A stretch of 64,000 nucleotides of DNA from an uncultured Pirellula sp. (GCA_903892355.1 CAITIE010000014.1:1-64000), one strand, 5' to 3'; positions 16,937-26,474 are shown, numbered from the stretch's first letter. The notes: generated by a model not told the origin, from the letters alone. A program made the numbers and translations.

Positions 16937-19387
16937 ATGAAGGTAGAACCAGCAATGCGATTAGTTTCCAAGGGCTTGCTGATCGCATCGGCTTTGTGGA
17001 GCCTGGGGTGTTGCGGTTGGATGGCCGAGTGCCACGGGGATATCCTTGTTCCCGGGTTATCGAGTCGGCATCCATTGAAGGAGTCGCAAATAGGGGCGCT
17101 GCTTCGATCGGAGCTTCGCTGTGCCGCGTGCCACCTGCAAGGTGACGGGGAGAAGGATGGGGATGGGGGAAGGGTGCTCGAAAAATCGGCTCCGGACTTG
17201 GCCGGCGTCGGAGGGCGGATCGACCCGGAGTACCTAAAACGGTTTCTCCAGTCGCCGAGTGCCGTTCATCCAGGCACCACCATGCCCGACATGTTGGTGT
17301 CGCGTTCGCCAGCGGACCGCGAATCGATCGCGACGGCATTGACTCATTTTTTAGTGGCGCAGTCGCCGGAAATCTTTCAAGCAGAACCGGTGTTGAGCGA
17401 GGGCATCGAGGAAGGTAGTTCGCTGTTTCATTCCGTAGGTTGTGTCGCTTGTCACGAGCCCAAGATCGCCTTGGTTCAAGAAGTCGATGAAGATGACGAC
17501 GAACAGGTCCGAAAGCGCGATCAATCCGTGGCGGGACCGACGCGTGGAATTTCGTTGGAGCATTTGCCAGGCAAATACAGCAAGGGTTCCTTGAGCGCGT
17601 TTCTATACCGACCGCTCAAGGTTCGAGCGTCTGGACGCATGCCCGATATGAAACTGACACCTGCTGAATCGGAGGCGATCGCATCGTATTTGATTCACCA
17701 GGGAGATGTGGCCACTCAAGGTCGGATAGCCTTGACGGTCCAGCAGGAACTCGTCGAGAGTGGAAAAAAATACTTTGAAGAACTGAACTGCGCGGCCTGT
17801 CATGAGTTGCCCGGGATCGCCCCTGGAAAAAAGGTAGCTGCGATCCAACAGAGTGCCCTCGTGCAAGGTTGCGTTTCCAATGAACCCGGCAAGGGGCCTC
17901 GTTTCTCGGTGGATCAAAGGCAATTTGCGGCGATCCGTGCGTCGTTGCCAGCGGAGGGTGACGTGAACCCAAAAATGGAGCTTCAAAATGAGCTTGATCA
18001 AATCGCGATGACGTTGACTGCGTTCAATTGCATCGCCTGCCATGTTCGCGATTCGTATGGAGGGGTTCCCGAGGATAGGAATTTGTATTTTCGTGGTACG
18101 GAGATGAATCTCGGGGATGATGGGAGAATTCCGCCGCCGTTAACCTTGTTGGGAGCCAAACTTCAGCCGGCATGGCTTAAGCGGGTTCTGTTTGATGGTG
18201 AGAGTGTTCGCCCGTACATCACGACGCGCATGCCGCAGTATGGAAGCGAGAACCTTCATCATTTCACGGAGTTGGTGGCACAGACCGACACGCTGGACGG
18301 GGTGGAGTTGCGAACACCGAGCCCTGAGAGTCGATCGGACGAGGAGAAGGCGCTCGAGCGACGATTGCGTCCTGCAGCTCAAGAACTGCTCGGCGACAAG
18401 GGGCTCAATTGCATCGCTTGTCACAATTTCAATGGAAAGCCCTCGCCGCTGAACAAAGGAATCGATTTGATGACCACGCGTGAGCGGCTGCAACCGGCGT
18501 GGTTCGATCGTTTTTTGAGGAACCCTGGGGCTTATCGGCCTCGCATCATCATGCCGTACTCGTGGCCTGATGGGGTTGCTGCGTACAAGAACATACTCGA
18601 TGGGGATACGGAACTCCAAATTGAAGCGATCTGGTATTACCTGTCGCTCGGAACATCAGCGGCCGATCCGTCTGGGATTCGGCGGCCAGAAATGAAACTG
18701 AGTGTTGCCGACAAGGTACGAACCTATCGCGGTCGAAGTGGCATCTCTGGTTTCAGGGGGATAGCGGTCGGTTTCCCTGAGCGGCTCAATTATTCCTTCA
18801 ACGCGGAGACTGGGACACTGACGGGCATTTGGAAAGGGGATTACATCCGTGTGGATCGTGGTGGTCAAGGCTCCGGGAATTTCAACCCCGCTGCGAATCC
18901 CGTGACCTTAGCACAAGACACATCGTTCATCGCTGATTGGGATCCGACCGCACCATGGCCGTTGCGGCCGGTAATGACGAAAGAAGCCCCAGCAAACCCG
19001 AATCCTCTTTATCCAAAGAATTTGGGGTATCAATTCCGCGGATACTATTTGGGTGAGTTAAACACTCCAACCTTCATGTACAGTTCGGGCGAGATCCAAA
19101 TCGAGGACCGCTCGGAAGTGATTGTCGAGGATAATCGCATCATGCTCCAGCGCAGGATCGCGTTTCAGTCCCCGTCGGACCAGTCCCGCTGGTTTCGTGC
19201 GTTGACTGGAGATATCGCACAAGGCGCTCCGCAGGTGTACGTGGGCAAGAATATGTCGCTGACGGTTCCCGCGGTGCAAGCACTGCTGCGCGTGGACCCA
19301 TGCGTCGCTGAGTCCAAAGAGTTGCTCCTGAAGCTGGAGATTCCTCAAGGTTCCTCGCAGATAGAATTGATCTATGAATTGCAATAA
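16937..19387 (+). CDS. Secreted pentaheme c-type cytochrome
   Basis: An 816-residue exported protein; the start could also be the ATG at 16955, and either gives a hydrophobic signal ending near ECHGD. Five CXXCH sites are visible: CAACH 62-66, CVACH 169-173, CAACH 285-289, CIACH 365-369 and CIACH 492-496. Most are followed after 50-70 residues by a Met-Pro motif (MPDML, MPDMK, RMPQY, IMPYS) typical of the distal ligand of class I mono-heme domains, so this looks like a string of fused cytochrome c domains. The C-terminal ~230 residues lack haem motifs and look beta-rich. The stop overlaps the start of the propeller protein by 14 bp, so the two are probably translated together; the cytochrome is a natural electron acceptor for that partner. 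Confidence 0.88.
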   Translation: MKVEPAMRLVSKGLLIASALWSLGCCGWMAECHGDILVPGLSSRHPLKESQIGALLRSELRCAACHLQGDGEKDGDGGRVLEKSAPDLAGVGGRIDPEYLKRFLQSPSAVHPGTTMPDMLVSRSPADRESIATALTHFLVAQSPEIFQAEPVLSEGIEEGSSLFHSVGCVACHEPKIALVQEVDEDDDEQVRKRDQSVAGPTRGISLEHLPGKYSKGSLSAFLYRPLKVRASGRMPDMKLTPAESEAIASYLIHQGDVATQGRIALTVQQELVESGKKYFEELNCAACHELPGIAPGKKVAAIQQSALVQGCVSNEPGKGPRFSVDQRQFAAIRASLPAEGDVNPKMELQNELDQIAMTLTAFNCIACHVRDSYGGVPEDRNLYFRGTEMNLGDDGRIPPPLTLLGAKLQPAWLKRVLFDGESVRPYITTRMPQYGSENLHHFTELVAQTDTLDGVELRTPSPESRSDEEKALERRLRPAAQELLGDKGLNCIACHNFNGKPSPLNKGIDLMTTRERLQPAWFDRFLRNPGAYRPRIIMPYSWPDGVAAYKNILDGDTELQIEAIWYYLSLGTSAADPSGIRRPEMKLSVADKVRTYRGRSGISGFRGIAVGFPERLNYSFNAETGTLTGIWKGDYIRVDRGGQGSGNFNPAANPVTLAQDTSFIADWDPTAPWPLRPVMTKEAPANPNPLYPKNLGYQFRGYYLGELNTPTFMYSSGEIQIEDRSEVIVEDNRIMLQRRIAFQSPSDQSRWFRALTGDIAQGAPQVYVGKNMSLTVPAVQALLRVDPCVAESKELLLKLEIPQGSSQIELIYELQ

Positions 19388-20927
19388 GAATCGCATGTAC
19401 CCTTCGGGCAATCCTTGGAACTCGAGTGTTTTTTGGGCCAACGTATTCTCTTTGTGGGTTGCGAGTTTCTGGGTGGTTGCTGCCCTGGGGGGACGCATCA
19501 ACGCAGAGGAAGTAGGGCAGCGCTGGGGAACAGAGCTGCGCGAACGCGAGTACTATCCGATCGTGAACATACCTATCCCCAAGGAATTGGTCATCGAAGC
19601 GGGAGCGTTTGAGGTGCTGCCTGATAAGAGGGTGGCGGTTGCTACTCGGCATGGAGAGATTTATCTGATCTCAGGTTTGGATGAGCCCAAGCCGAATCCG
19701 AGCTACCATCTGTTCGCGACAGGTCTCGATGAAATTTTCGGGTTATCGTATCGGGATGGAGTTTTTTACGTGACACAGAGTTGTGAAGTGACGCGAGTCA
19801 TCGATAGCGATCAAGATGGGACCGCAGATCGCTTTGAAACGCTGTCCGATGGATGGGGGTATGCCAATTATCACGAGTACGCCTTCGGCTCAAAAATGGA
19901 CGCTGCGGGAAACTTGTTCGTAACGTTGGGCTTATCCAATTCTTATGATTCCTTTGCGTTGTTTCGTGGGTTTGTGATGCATGTGACGCCCAGCGGGACG
20001 ACATCCGCATTCGCGAGCGGATTGCGCAGTCCCGCTGGCATCGGGACCGACGAACATGGTGCGTTGTTCTATATCGAGAGCCAGGGGCCTTGGAATTGTT
20101 CATGCAGTTTGAAAGCGGTGTCGCAGGGTAGTTTTCATGGTCATCCAGCCAGTTTCAACTGGTACCCCTATGCACCCGAGTTGGGACCAACGCCAGAGCA
20201 ACCCAAGTCTGGTTCACGAACGATTGTCGAGCGGGAGAGAGTGAAGCAGTTGGTGCCGTACGCCGTGGTTTTTCCTTACATCCGTATGGGGCGTTCCATC
20301 ACCGGCTTTACCGTCAATCGTACGGGCGGGAAATTTGGGCCCTTCGAGAATCAACTATTCCTCGGGGATTATACGCAGTCGATTTTGATGCGAGCGACGA
20401 CAGAACAAGTCAACGGTGTCTGGCAAGGTGCTTGCTATCCATTTCGCGAAGGGTTGTCGACCGGTATTCTCAATGTCGAATTCACCCCCGAGGGAAACCT
20501 GTTGTGCGGTGGAACGAACCGAGGTTGGCCGGTGAGAGGGATCAAGCCATTCGCGTTGGAACGGGTGGAGTGGAATGGCAAAATGCCTTTTGAGATCGAG
20601 CGGATTACCGTTCAGCCAGACGGCTTCAAGATCGCGTTCACGAAATCGGTAGAGCCCAGCTTCGGCAGCAAGCCTGAAAACTATCGAGTCACAAACTTCA
20701 CTCATCCCTATCATGCCGGCTATGGAGGGCCTGAGATTCAGCGATCAACTCCGGAGGTCCGTACGGTCGAGTTGGCGGAGGACTGCATGTCGGCGACGAT
20801 ATCGCTCGACGCGATGAGCCGCGGCTTTGTGTATGAGTTCGATTTAGGACTGCTGCGATCGCAGGATGGTGAAGAGCTGCTTCATAAAAATGCGTATTAC
20901 ACAGTGAATGAGATTCCTAACCGATAA
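19374..20927 (+). CDS. Exported beta-propeller protein, PQQ-sugar-dehydrogenase-like
   Basis: 517 residues; the start overlaps the cytochrome gene by 14 bp (a second ATG at 19395 is possible). The signal peptide contains VFSLWVASFWVVAALGG. The body has repeated blade-like segments (VATRHGEIYLISGLDEP, GLSYRDGVFYVTQSCEVTRV, ASGLRSPAGIGTDEHGALFY) and the DSDQDGTADRFETLSDGWG calcium-loop-like stretch. These match the soluble glucose-dehydrogenase/PVC-type propeller families found beside cytochromes in planctomycetes. I infer a periplasmic dehydrogenase or sugar-binding role passing electrons to the pentaheme protein. PQQ ligands cannot be assigned with certainty. Confidence 0.75.
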   Translation: MNCNKNRMYPSGNPWNSSVFWANVFSLWVASFWVVAALGGRINAEEVGQRWGTELREREYYPIVNIPIPKELVIEAGAFEVLPDKRVAVATRHGEIYLISGLDEPKPNPSYHLFATGLDEIFGLSYRDGVFYVTQSCEVTRVIDSDQDGTADRFETLSDGWGYANYHEYAFGSKMDAAGNLFVTLGLSNSYDSFALFRGFVMHVTPSGTTSAFASGLRSPAGIGTDEHGALFYIESQGPWNCSCSLKAVSQGSFHGHPASFNWYPYAPELGPTPEQPKSGSRTIVERERVKQLVPYAVVFPYIRMGRSITGFTVNRTGGKFGPFENQLFLGDYTQSILMRATTEQVNGVWQGACYPFREGLSTGILNVEFTPEGNLLCGGTNRGWPVRGIKPFALERVEWNGKMPFEIERITVQPDGFKIAFTKSVEPSFGSKPENYRVTNFTHPYHAGYGGPEIQRSTPEVRTVELAEDCMSATISLDAMSRGFVYEFDLGLLRSQDGEELLHKNAYYTVNEIPNR

Positions 20928-20988
20928 CGGTTTTAAGGCGATGATAATGGTGATGGCAAGAGATGCAGGCGTACGTAGGATTGGACGT

Positions 20989-22032
20989 ATGAGTGCGCGT
21001 TGGAGATTTGTAGTGATCGCGATGGCCGTAGGTGCGTTATGGCCGTCCATGACGCGATTGAAAGCCGATGATCCGCTCGTGACCGAGAATTCGCGTTGGC
21101 TAACCTACCGTGGAGAAGGTGGTCCTGGGAAAGGGAAGCACGTTGTTTTCATCGCTGCAGACCAGGAGTATCGGAGCGAGCATTCGTTGCCGATGCTCGC
21201 TAAGATGCTCTCCAAGCATCATGGCTTTGATTGCACCGTCCTCTTTGCCGTGAATGCGAAGGACGAAGTGGATCCGACCCAGAAGATTCGCTGGGAAGAT
21301 AAAACCATCACGCATCGCATCCCTGGATTGGAGCAACTCGAAAGTTGCGATCTGTTGGTTTTGTTTAGCCGACTCATCACGTTGGAGCCGAGCCAATTCG
21401 AAGTTATCTATCGGTACTTGGACTCCGGCAAACCGATCATCGGTATTCGGACCGCAAATCATGGCTTCATCGGTTTTGAGTACAAAAAGGATGGCAAGCG
21501 GATTGATTTTGGGGAGGATGTTTTGGGAGGCGCGTTTCGGAACCATCATGGACGCTGGCAGCAGGATTCGACCCGAGGGATCCTGGTGGAGGAAAACAAG
21601 AGTCATCCGGTGCTTGCGGGTGTTCGTGATATTTGGGGAACGTCGGATGTGTATCGAACTTACAAAGAGGGTGGGGCCTTGCCCGCCGATTGCACTCCGC
21701 TGGTGTTCGGGCAGCCGCTCATGGGCCGCAAGTCTGACGATGCCATCAATCCGGAGTTGATCCCATTGCCTGTAGCGTGGGTGAAGAACTGGACCGGGAA
21801 TACCGGTCAGACATCCAGAGTGTTTCATGTGACCATGGGAAGTGCTCAGGATTTCAAGAGTGAAGGATTGCGCCGATTGACGGCGAACGCAGTCTATTGG
21901 TGCCTGCAGATAGACCATCGAATCGATCCAGCGTCGTGCGTCGATATTGTTGGCGAGTACAATCCGCCCGATAGCGGATTTGATTATAAAAAGCTTCAAG
22001 TAGTGCCGAAAAAGGTAAGTGACTATCGGTAG
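20989..22032 (+). CDS. ThuA-like domain protein, exported
   Basis: About 347 residues from the ATG at 20989, which has AGGA nine bases upstream and gives a signal peptide ending MTRLKA; in-frame starts at 20908 and 20941 are also possible. The body is a ThuA-like (class I glutamine-amidotransferase-like) domain: HVVFIAADQEYRSEHSLPML, LESCDLLVLFSRL, YLDSGKPIIGIRTANHGF and VLGGAFRNHHGRW are typical. ThuA proteins are linked to trehalose and other sugar oxidation. It is the last gene of the co-directional set with the propeller and pentaheme proteins, which supports a sugar-oxidation module. No catalytic Cys of the amidotransferase type is seen in the ThuA elbow. Confidence 0.85.
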   Translation: MSARWRFVVIAMAVGALWPSMTRLKADDPLVTENSRWLTYRGEGGPGKGKHVVFIAADQEYRSEHSLPMLAKMLSKHHGFDCTVLFAVNAKDEVDPTQKIRWEDKTITHRIPGLEQLESCDLLVLFSRLITLEPSQFEVIYRYLDSGKPIIGIRTANHGFIGFEYKKDGKRIDFGEDVLGGAFRNHHGRWQQDSTRGILVEENKSHPVLAGVRDIWGTSDVYRTYKEGGALPADCTPLVFGQPLMGRKSDDAINPELIPLPVAWVKNWTGNTGQTSRVFHVTMGSAQDFKSEGLRRLTANAVYWCLQIDHRIDPASCVDIVGEYNPPDSGFDYKKLQVVPKKVSDYR

Positions 22033-22102
22033 CAACTCGCACAATCAACCATTTGGTGGGTTGCGGGTGTAGCGAGCGAGACGAGAGTGAGGATCGCGGA
22101 AG

Positions 22103-22864
22103 ATGAATGAATTGAAGGCATGTCGCTATGGCCGGATGCTGTTCAATCGATTTGACATGTACATCGGACGTTCGCTGCAGGTTTACGGCGAGTTCTCGGA
22201 GGGGGAATGTGAGGTATTTCGGCAGGTTGTCCGAAATGGTAGTACCGTTCTCGAAGTGGGTGCCAATATCGGGGCTCACACAGTCCCGATCGCCCAATGG
22301 GCAGGCCCAGATGGCCGTGTGATCGCGTTTGAGCCGCAACGGATCGTTTATCAAACTCTCTGTGCAAACATCGCCTTAAACTCCTTGCTCAATGTTCACT
22401 GCGTGCAGCAAGCGGTCGGTTCTGAGCCCGGTTCGATCGTGGTGCCGCATTTGAACTATCAAGCTGAGAACAATTTCGGCGGGTTGTCCTTGGGCGGCTT
22501 TACGAATGGAGAGCGAGTTCCCTTGGTCACGATCGATTCACTCCAACTGCAGTCATGCGATTTCATCAAGCTAGACGTGGAGGGGATGGAACGCGAAGCG
22601 ATCTTGGGGGGGCGGGCAACGCTCGAGAAATTCAAACCGATGCTGTATGTCGAAAATGATCGGGAAGAGCGTTCTGCCGATTTGGTGCGCACGTTGGATG
22701 GGCTTGGGTACGCTATGTACTGGCATTATCCTCATCTTTTCAATCCAAAAAACTTCGCTGGGCAAACAGAAAATATTTTTGAGAATATAGTTTCAAAGAA
22801 CATGATTTGTGTTCATCAAAGTCGACCTCACACTATTGATTCTGAACGTGTGTTGGTTCCCTGA
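22103..22864 (+). CDS. FkbM-family SAM-dependent methyltransferase
   Basis: 253 residues. SAM-binding motif I is VLEVGANIGAHT (49-60), followed by VIAFEPQR as the acidic loop, and the FkbM signature FIKLDVEGMEREAILGG (154-170). The family methylates sugars or small molecules, often in exopolysaccharide or lipopolysaccharide loci. No signal peptide is present, so it acts in the cytoplasm. The gap of 70 bp from the ThuA gene contains a weak CAACC/GGTTG hairpin, so it may be separately expressed. The substrate cannot be told. Confidence 0.88.
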   Translation: MNELKACRYGRMLFNRFDMYIGRSLQVYGEFSEGECEVFRQVVRNGSTVLEVGANIGAHTVPIAQWAGPDGRVIAFEPQRIVYQTLCANIALNSLLNVHCVQQAVGSEPGSIVVPHLNYQAENNFGGLSLGGFTNGERVPLVTIDSLQLQSCDFIKLDVEGMEREAILGGRATLEKFKPMLYVENDREERSADLVRTLDGLGYAMYWHYPHLFNPKNFAGQTENIFENIVSKNMICVHQSRPHTIDSERVLVP

Positions 22865-22931
22865 TCTCGTGGTGGGACGATGCTGAATCGCCCGGCAACG
22901 CCGATTATTCTCTCCTCAATGAAAGTGGTTC

Positions 22932-23657
22932 ATGAAGATCGATAAATCAGAAATCGAATTCCTCGAGGGGCGGCAGTCCCGTTTCCGGGAGTTTTATTTT
23001 ACGTTGAAGGTGGTATGGGAGTTTGTCAAAGGGTTTCGTACGCTGCACTTTGTTGGCCCGTGTATCACTATCTTTGGATCGGCTAGACTTCATGAGGGGG
23101 ATCCCGACTACGAGAGGACGCGTGAGATTTCTGGCAGGATTGCCAAGCTCGGCTTTACGATCATGACCGGCGGTGGCCCTGGGATCATGGAAGCTGCCAA
23201 TCGCGGGGCACGTGAGGTTGGGGGCCGAACTGTTGGTGTGAATATCGAATTGCCTTTTGAACAACAACCGAATCCCTATCTCGATCGCTCGATCGATATT
23301 CGGTATTTTTTCGTGCGCAAGGTTTTGATGCTGAAGTATTCGTACGGATTCGTGATCATGCCGGGGGGGTATGGTACGCTCGACGAGTTCTTTGAAACGA
23401 TGACCTTGATTCAAACCAAGAAAATTGACAAGTTCCCAGTGGTGGTGATGAACCAAGCGTACCACACTCGGCTGATGGAATATATCGATACGATGATCGA
23501 GCGAGGGACGCTTTCCTCGGACGACAAAAAGTTGTTCCTATACACCGATTCCATCGACGAAGCGGTTGAGTATTTGCACAGAAACACGGTTGATCCCTTT
23601 CAGCTCAAGAAGGAGTCGAAGTCGTGGCGGCCTTTCCGATGGTTGTTTGAAGGCTGA
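22932..23657 (+). CDS. LOG-family (TIGR00730) nucleotide phosphoribohydrolase-like protein
   Basis: 241 residues. The two signature motifs of the LOG family are intact: GGGPGIMEAAN at 80-90 and PGGYGTLDE at 144-152. LOG proteins release cytokinin-type bases, or cleave purine nucleoside 5'-monophosphates to base and ribose 5-phosphate. The length is slightly above the family norm because of an N-terminal extension of about 40 residues. No signal peptide is present. It is likely a cytoplasmic nucleotide salvage enzyme; whether it makes cytokinins here is unknown. Confidence 0.9.
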   Translation: MKIDKSEIEFLEGRQSRFREFYFTLKVVWEFVKGFRTLHFVGPCITIFGSARLHEGDPDYERTREISGRIAKLGFTIMTGGGPGIMEAANRGAREVGGRTVGVNIELPFEQQPNPYLDRSIDIRYFFVRKVLMLKYSYGFVIMPGGYGTLDEFFETMTLIQTKKIDKFPVVVMNQAYHTRLMEYIDTMIERGTLSSDDKKLFLYTDSIDEAVEYLHRNTVDPFQLKKESKSWRPFRWLFEG

Positions 23658-23733
23658 TGGTCGAATGGTTTTTGGCAACGCGTTTTTTTGCGGTGCCGAT
23701 TTGGGTAAGGACTCTGCGTAAACGACTAGCCTT

Positions 23734-24438
23734 ATGAAAATACTATTCCTTCATGGTTGGATGTCCGTTCCAGGGGGCGTGAAGCCGTCGTTTCTGCGCG
23801 ACCGAGGGAACGATGTCATCAACCCAAAGCTTGACGATGATGAATTTGAACTGGCGATCAACCAGGCGCAGCAGCAATTCGACTTGCATCATCCCGATAT
23901 TGTCGTCGGATCGTCGCGCGGTGGCGCACTAGCGATGAATCTGGAGCTGGGAGGAGTTCCTCGGGTCTTATTATGTCCGGCGTGGAAGAAATGGGGGCGA
24001 ATAAAGACCGTTCCCAGCAATGCGTTGGTCCTTCATTCCCGCGCGGATGAGATTATCCCGTTTGAGGACTCCGAAGAGCTCATTCGACGCAGTGGTTTGT
24101 CGAATGATAATTTGATTGAGGTAGGTCGCGACCATCGGCTGGCGGATAGCGATTCGCTCGCGACCATGTGGTGGGCTTGCCAATTGCTTCAGTCGGGGGA
24201 GGTATTGCCTCAAGGGGATGAGCCGTCGGGGCATGTCGCAGGTGCGCACGAGGAGGCAAATTATATTTGCGACTCGTGTGGGGAGGAGATCATCGTTCCG
24301 TTGGATATGAGCGAGGGGGCTCTGCAGCGTTACGTCGAAGATTGCCCCGTTTGCTGCAATCCCAATGTCATACATGTGCGCGTCGACGATGATGGGATAG
24401 TGACACTCTGGTCGGAACCGGAGCAGGATCACGAATAA
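23734..24438 (+). CDS. Alpha/beta hydrolase fused to a CPXCG-type zinc domain
   Basis: 234 residues in two parts. Residues 1-155 are a small alpha/beta hydrolase: the oxyanion segment FLHGW, the nucleophile elbow GSSRGG (Ser61), an Asp in HSRADEIIP (Asp105) and a His in GRDHRLAD (His134) make a plausible triad. Residues 176-215 are a Cys-rich CPXCG-like domain: C179-x2-C182 and C204-x2-C207, with CPVCC in place of the usual CPXCG, enough for one zinc ion. In other bacteria the CPXCG domain is normally a stand-alone protein of about 60-70 residues. The role of the fusion is unknown; a cytoplasmic esterase or thioesterase is the simplest guess. Confidence 0.8.
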   Translation: MKILFLHGWMSVPGGVKPSFLRDRGNDVINPKLDDDEFELAINQAQQQFDLHHPDIVVGSSRGGALAMNLELGGVPRVLLCPAWKKWGRIKTVPSNALVLHSRADEIIPFEDSEELIRRSGLSNDNLIEVGRDHRLADSDSLATMWWACQLLQSGEVLPQGDEPSGHVAGAHEEANYICDSCGEEIIVPLDMSEGALQRYVEDCPVCCNPNVIHVRVDDDGIVTLWSEPEQDHE

Positions 24439-24506
24439 TCATTAGCGCCTTGCGGCTCGCAGTTGCCCTGCTGAGTGCTGAACTTCTAGCTGCGGTAACG
24501 AGAGTG

Positions 24507-24959
24507 CTACTTCGATTTCCCGAGAGTCAGTTCCAGTTTGTTGCTTCCGGTTTGGAAGGTGTGGATTTGGTTGTTACCTTCCGCGTTGGCTGCGATTAAA
24601 TCGGCGGGATCGATCAAGCCTACGATTCCTTCTTGCGCGGCGGGGCTCTGCGCCATTTGAGCCATTTCTTCCGAGCTGCGAGCAAAGGTGACTTGTTTGA
24701 CCGCTGTCACGAGAAGAACGTTGCGGCCAGGAGCGACACCTTTGGCGTAGAATTTTCCACTCTTGATCTCGCATCCGACGACCGAGCCTGATCCATCGGC
24801 GGGGGTGAAGGTAATCATTCCCTTGTCGACGTCTTGACCTTCGTAAGTGACCGTTCCGTTGATCGTAGCCGTGGTGCTGCTACAACCTACGGATGCAATG
24901 ATCGCTGCGCAGAGGAACGCAGTGAAGATTTTGGAGATGGAATGGGTTCTATGTCTCAT
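24507..24959 (-). CDS. Small lipoprotein with transthyretin/carboxypeptidase-regulatory-like fold
   Basis: 150 residues from the ATG at 24959; a longer in-frame form would start at 25010 but would bury the signal peptide. IFTAFLCAAIIASVGC ends in a lipobox-like Cys. The rest contains INGTVTYEGQDVDKGMITFT, the opening of many planctomycete lipoproteins with a beta-sandwich of the carboxypeptidase regulatory type. Such proteins are usually found directly downstream of a DUF1559 gene, exactly as here (gap 66 bp on the minus strand). Function unknown; outer-membrane or periplasmic. Confidence 0.85.
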   Translation of the reverse strand: MRHRTHSISKIFTAFLCAAIIASVGCSSTTATINGTVTYEGQDVDKGMITFTPADGSGSVVGCEIKSGKFYAKGVAPGRNVLLVTAVKQVTFARSSEEMAQMAQSPAAQEGIVGLIDPADLIAANAEGNNQIHTFQTGSNKLELTLGKSK

Positions 24960-25025
24960 GATCACCGTGGGCGTAGGTGTTTTATAAAATCTAAATGGTT
25001 GAGCGACCATCGACGCGATTTCGCG

Positions 25026-26051
25026 TTACTCTTCGTAGATCACTTTTTCAGCGTTGTTTCTGGTCGACAACGCGCGCCAGACAAACAGGTCGACGCTATT
25101 TGGAACGAAGCGAGTAGAGCCATCTCCGAAAGCGGTGGTGACGCCGCTACCGTGCAAGCTTCTTGCAGCGGCGTGTGCGAGTTGTCCGGAGCGCGTCCAC
25201 CAAGCGACACCACCAAGGCTTAAGCATGGAGCCTTGTATCGTGAGTCGGATTGGTCTTGTGGGCACGGTCCCAGGATTCGGTCGGGTGCTGAGGAATTGG
25301 GTGTCAAGGTTGCCGAGAACAGGGACCCACCCATATTGCCGTAGTACATTTCACCCATGGCCCCACCCCACCATGTTGTGTTCGCCATCAATCCTTCTGA
25401 CATAAAGATCGTGTTCGTGAGACCGTCAAGAACATCGCGCGATTTGGTATAGGCCGGTTTGATTTGGGCATTGTCATCAAAGCTCTGTGTTGGAATCACC
25501 ATAAACATGCCGTCGCCCCAAGGCCCCGAGGTTGTATCGGTGGCCGTGCCATACATGTCTCCTGGTCCGACGCAGGCTCGATAACTACCTCGCACAAAAC
25601 CGTAGGCCTTGGTAGTCATTTCGTTTTCAGGCTGTTTCGAATCGCTGGGGCACAGAAACAGTGGGATGCGAGCATGGCGAGCATCGCGCAGTCGTTGATC
25701 ATCCCCAATCGGCCCGTTGGGCCCTGGATAGGACGCTACATAACCGCCCAAGTTGAGATTGTAGAATCCTTGGAAGACTGCCTGCTGTTCGATGTATGGC
25801 AGGATCAGGGCCGACCACGAGTAACTGTCCCAGATATCGTACTTCCGCGCGTAAGGGTACTTGCGATTGCCACTTTCAAAATTCACGCACGCAAGTGTTA
25901 ATTGGCGAATGCTGCTCGAGCATTGAGTCCTTCGTGCAGCTTCTCGCGCGGATTGAACCGCAGGGAGCAATAATCCCACGAGGACGCCAATAATCGCTAT
26001 CACCACAAGCAACTCGACGAGGGTGAATCCAGGGCGTTTTTGTCGGAGCAT
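25026..26051 (-). CDS. DUF1559 prepilin-type N-terminal methylation protein
   Basis: 341 residues. The N-terminus RPGFTLVELLVVIAIIGVLV is a textbook type IV prepilin signal (cleavage after Gly8, Glu at +5), so it should be processed by a prepilin peptidase. The rest is DUF1559 (SBP_bac_10-like), with the typical EAARRTQCSSSIRQL, CPSD and GDGSTRF segments. Planctomycete genomes encode large families of these pseudopilin-like proteins, often paired with a transthyretin-like lipoprotein as here. They are assumed to be exported pseudopilins; the role is not established. Confidence 0.95.
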   Translation of the reverse strand: MLRQKRPGFTLVELLVVIAIIGVLVGLLLPAVQSAREAARRTQCSSSIRQLTLACVNFESGNRKYPYARKYDIWDSYSWSALILPYIEQQAVFQGFYNLNLGGYVASYPGPNGPIGDDQRLRDARHARIPLFLCPSDSKQPENEMTTKAYGFVRGSYRACVGPGDMYGTATDTTSGPWGDGMFMVIPTQSFDDNAQIKPAYTKSRDVLDGLTNTIFMSEGLMANTTWWGGAMGEMYYGNMGGSLFSATLTPNSSAPDRILGPCPQDQSDSRYKAPCLSLGGVAWWTRSGQLAHAAARSLHGSGVTTAFGDGSTRFVPNSVDLFVWRALSTRNNAEKVIYEE

Positions 26052-26474
26052 GATTTCAAAGCCAAATAGATCGATGAGGAGTGCTGCTTGTGTGTGCTCA
26101 AGCCAAAAGGATCGCGGTAAAGGACTTTTTGTCAGCAGTAACGCTCCCTCTAAGGGGTAATGCTAGGCTCTAGCTCTCCTTAAAGCAATGTCGCCCGATA
26201 CCCTATAACATGCTTTCACAAAAACAGCTTGATAAAGCCGAAGCTCAGTCCTTGAGTCCGATGCGGGAACAGCAAAGTATCCAAAAACCAAAGAAAACAT
26301 AGTTCGTGAATCGATTGCGATTCGAATTCGGTTGATCTAACTGGTCGCTCTAAGGGTATATGGCTACCTTAGAAGGGTCGAATGTGACGATTAAAGGTGT
26401 GACACACCCCTTTGAGGTTATTTTACATGCGAGGATGGAGTTGAAGGATTGCACCAGTATCGGCTCTAGAACGC
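26052..26474. other. Intergenic region, with a possible YceI-like coding remnant
   Basis: 423 bp between two minus-strand genes. Inverted repeats are visible: GAATCG/CGATTC at 26308-26323 and TCTAAGG/CCTTAGA at 26349-26373. A plus-strand stretch from 26360 reads NVTIKGVTHPFEVIL, which resembles the conserved core of YceI-family lipocalin-like proteins, but it has a TAA immediately upstream and loses similarity within 20 codons. I regard it as a possible relic, not a gene. The DUF1559 promoter should lie at the left end. Confidence 0.35.

Noticed and set aside
16678-17145. Plus-strand reading frame across the GATG repeat
   Set aside because: It is an alternative frame spanning the microsatellite and the start of the cytochrome gene, without family features.
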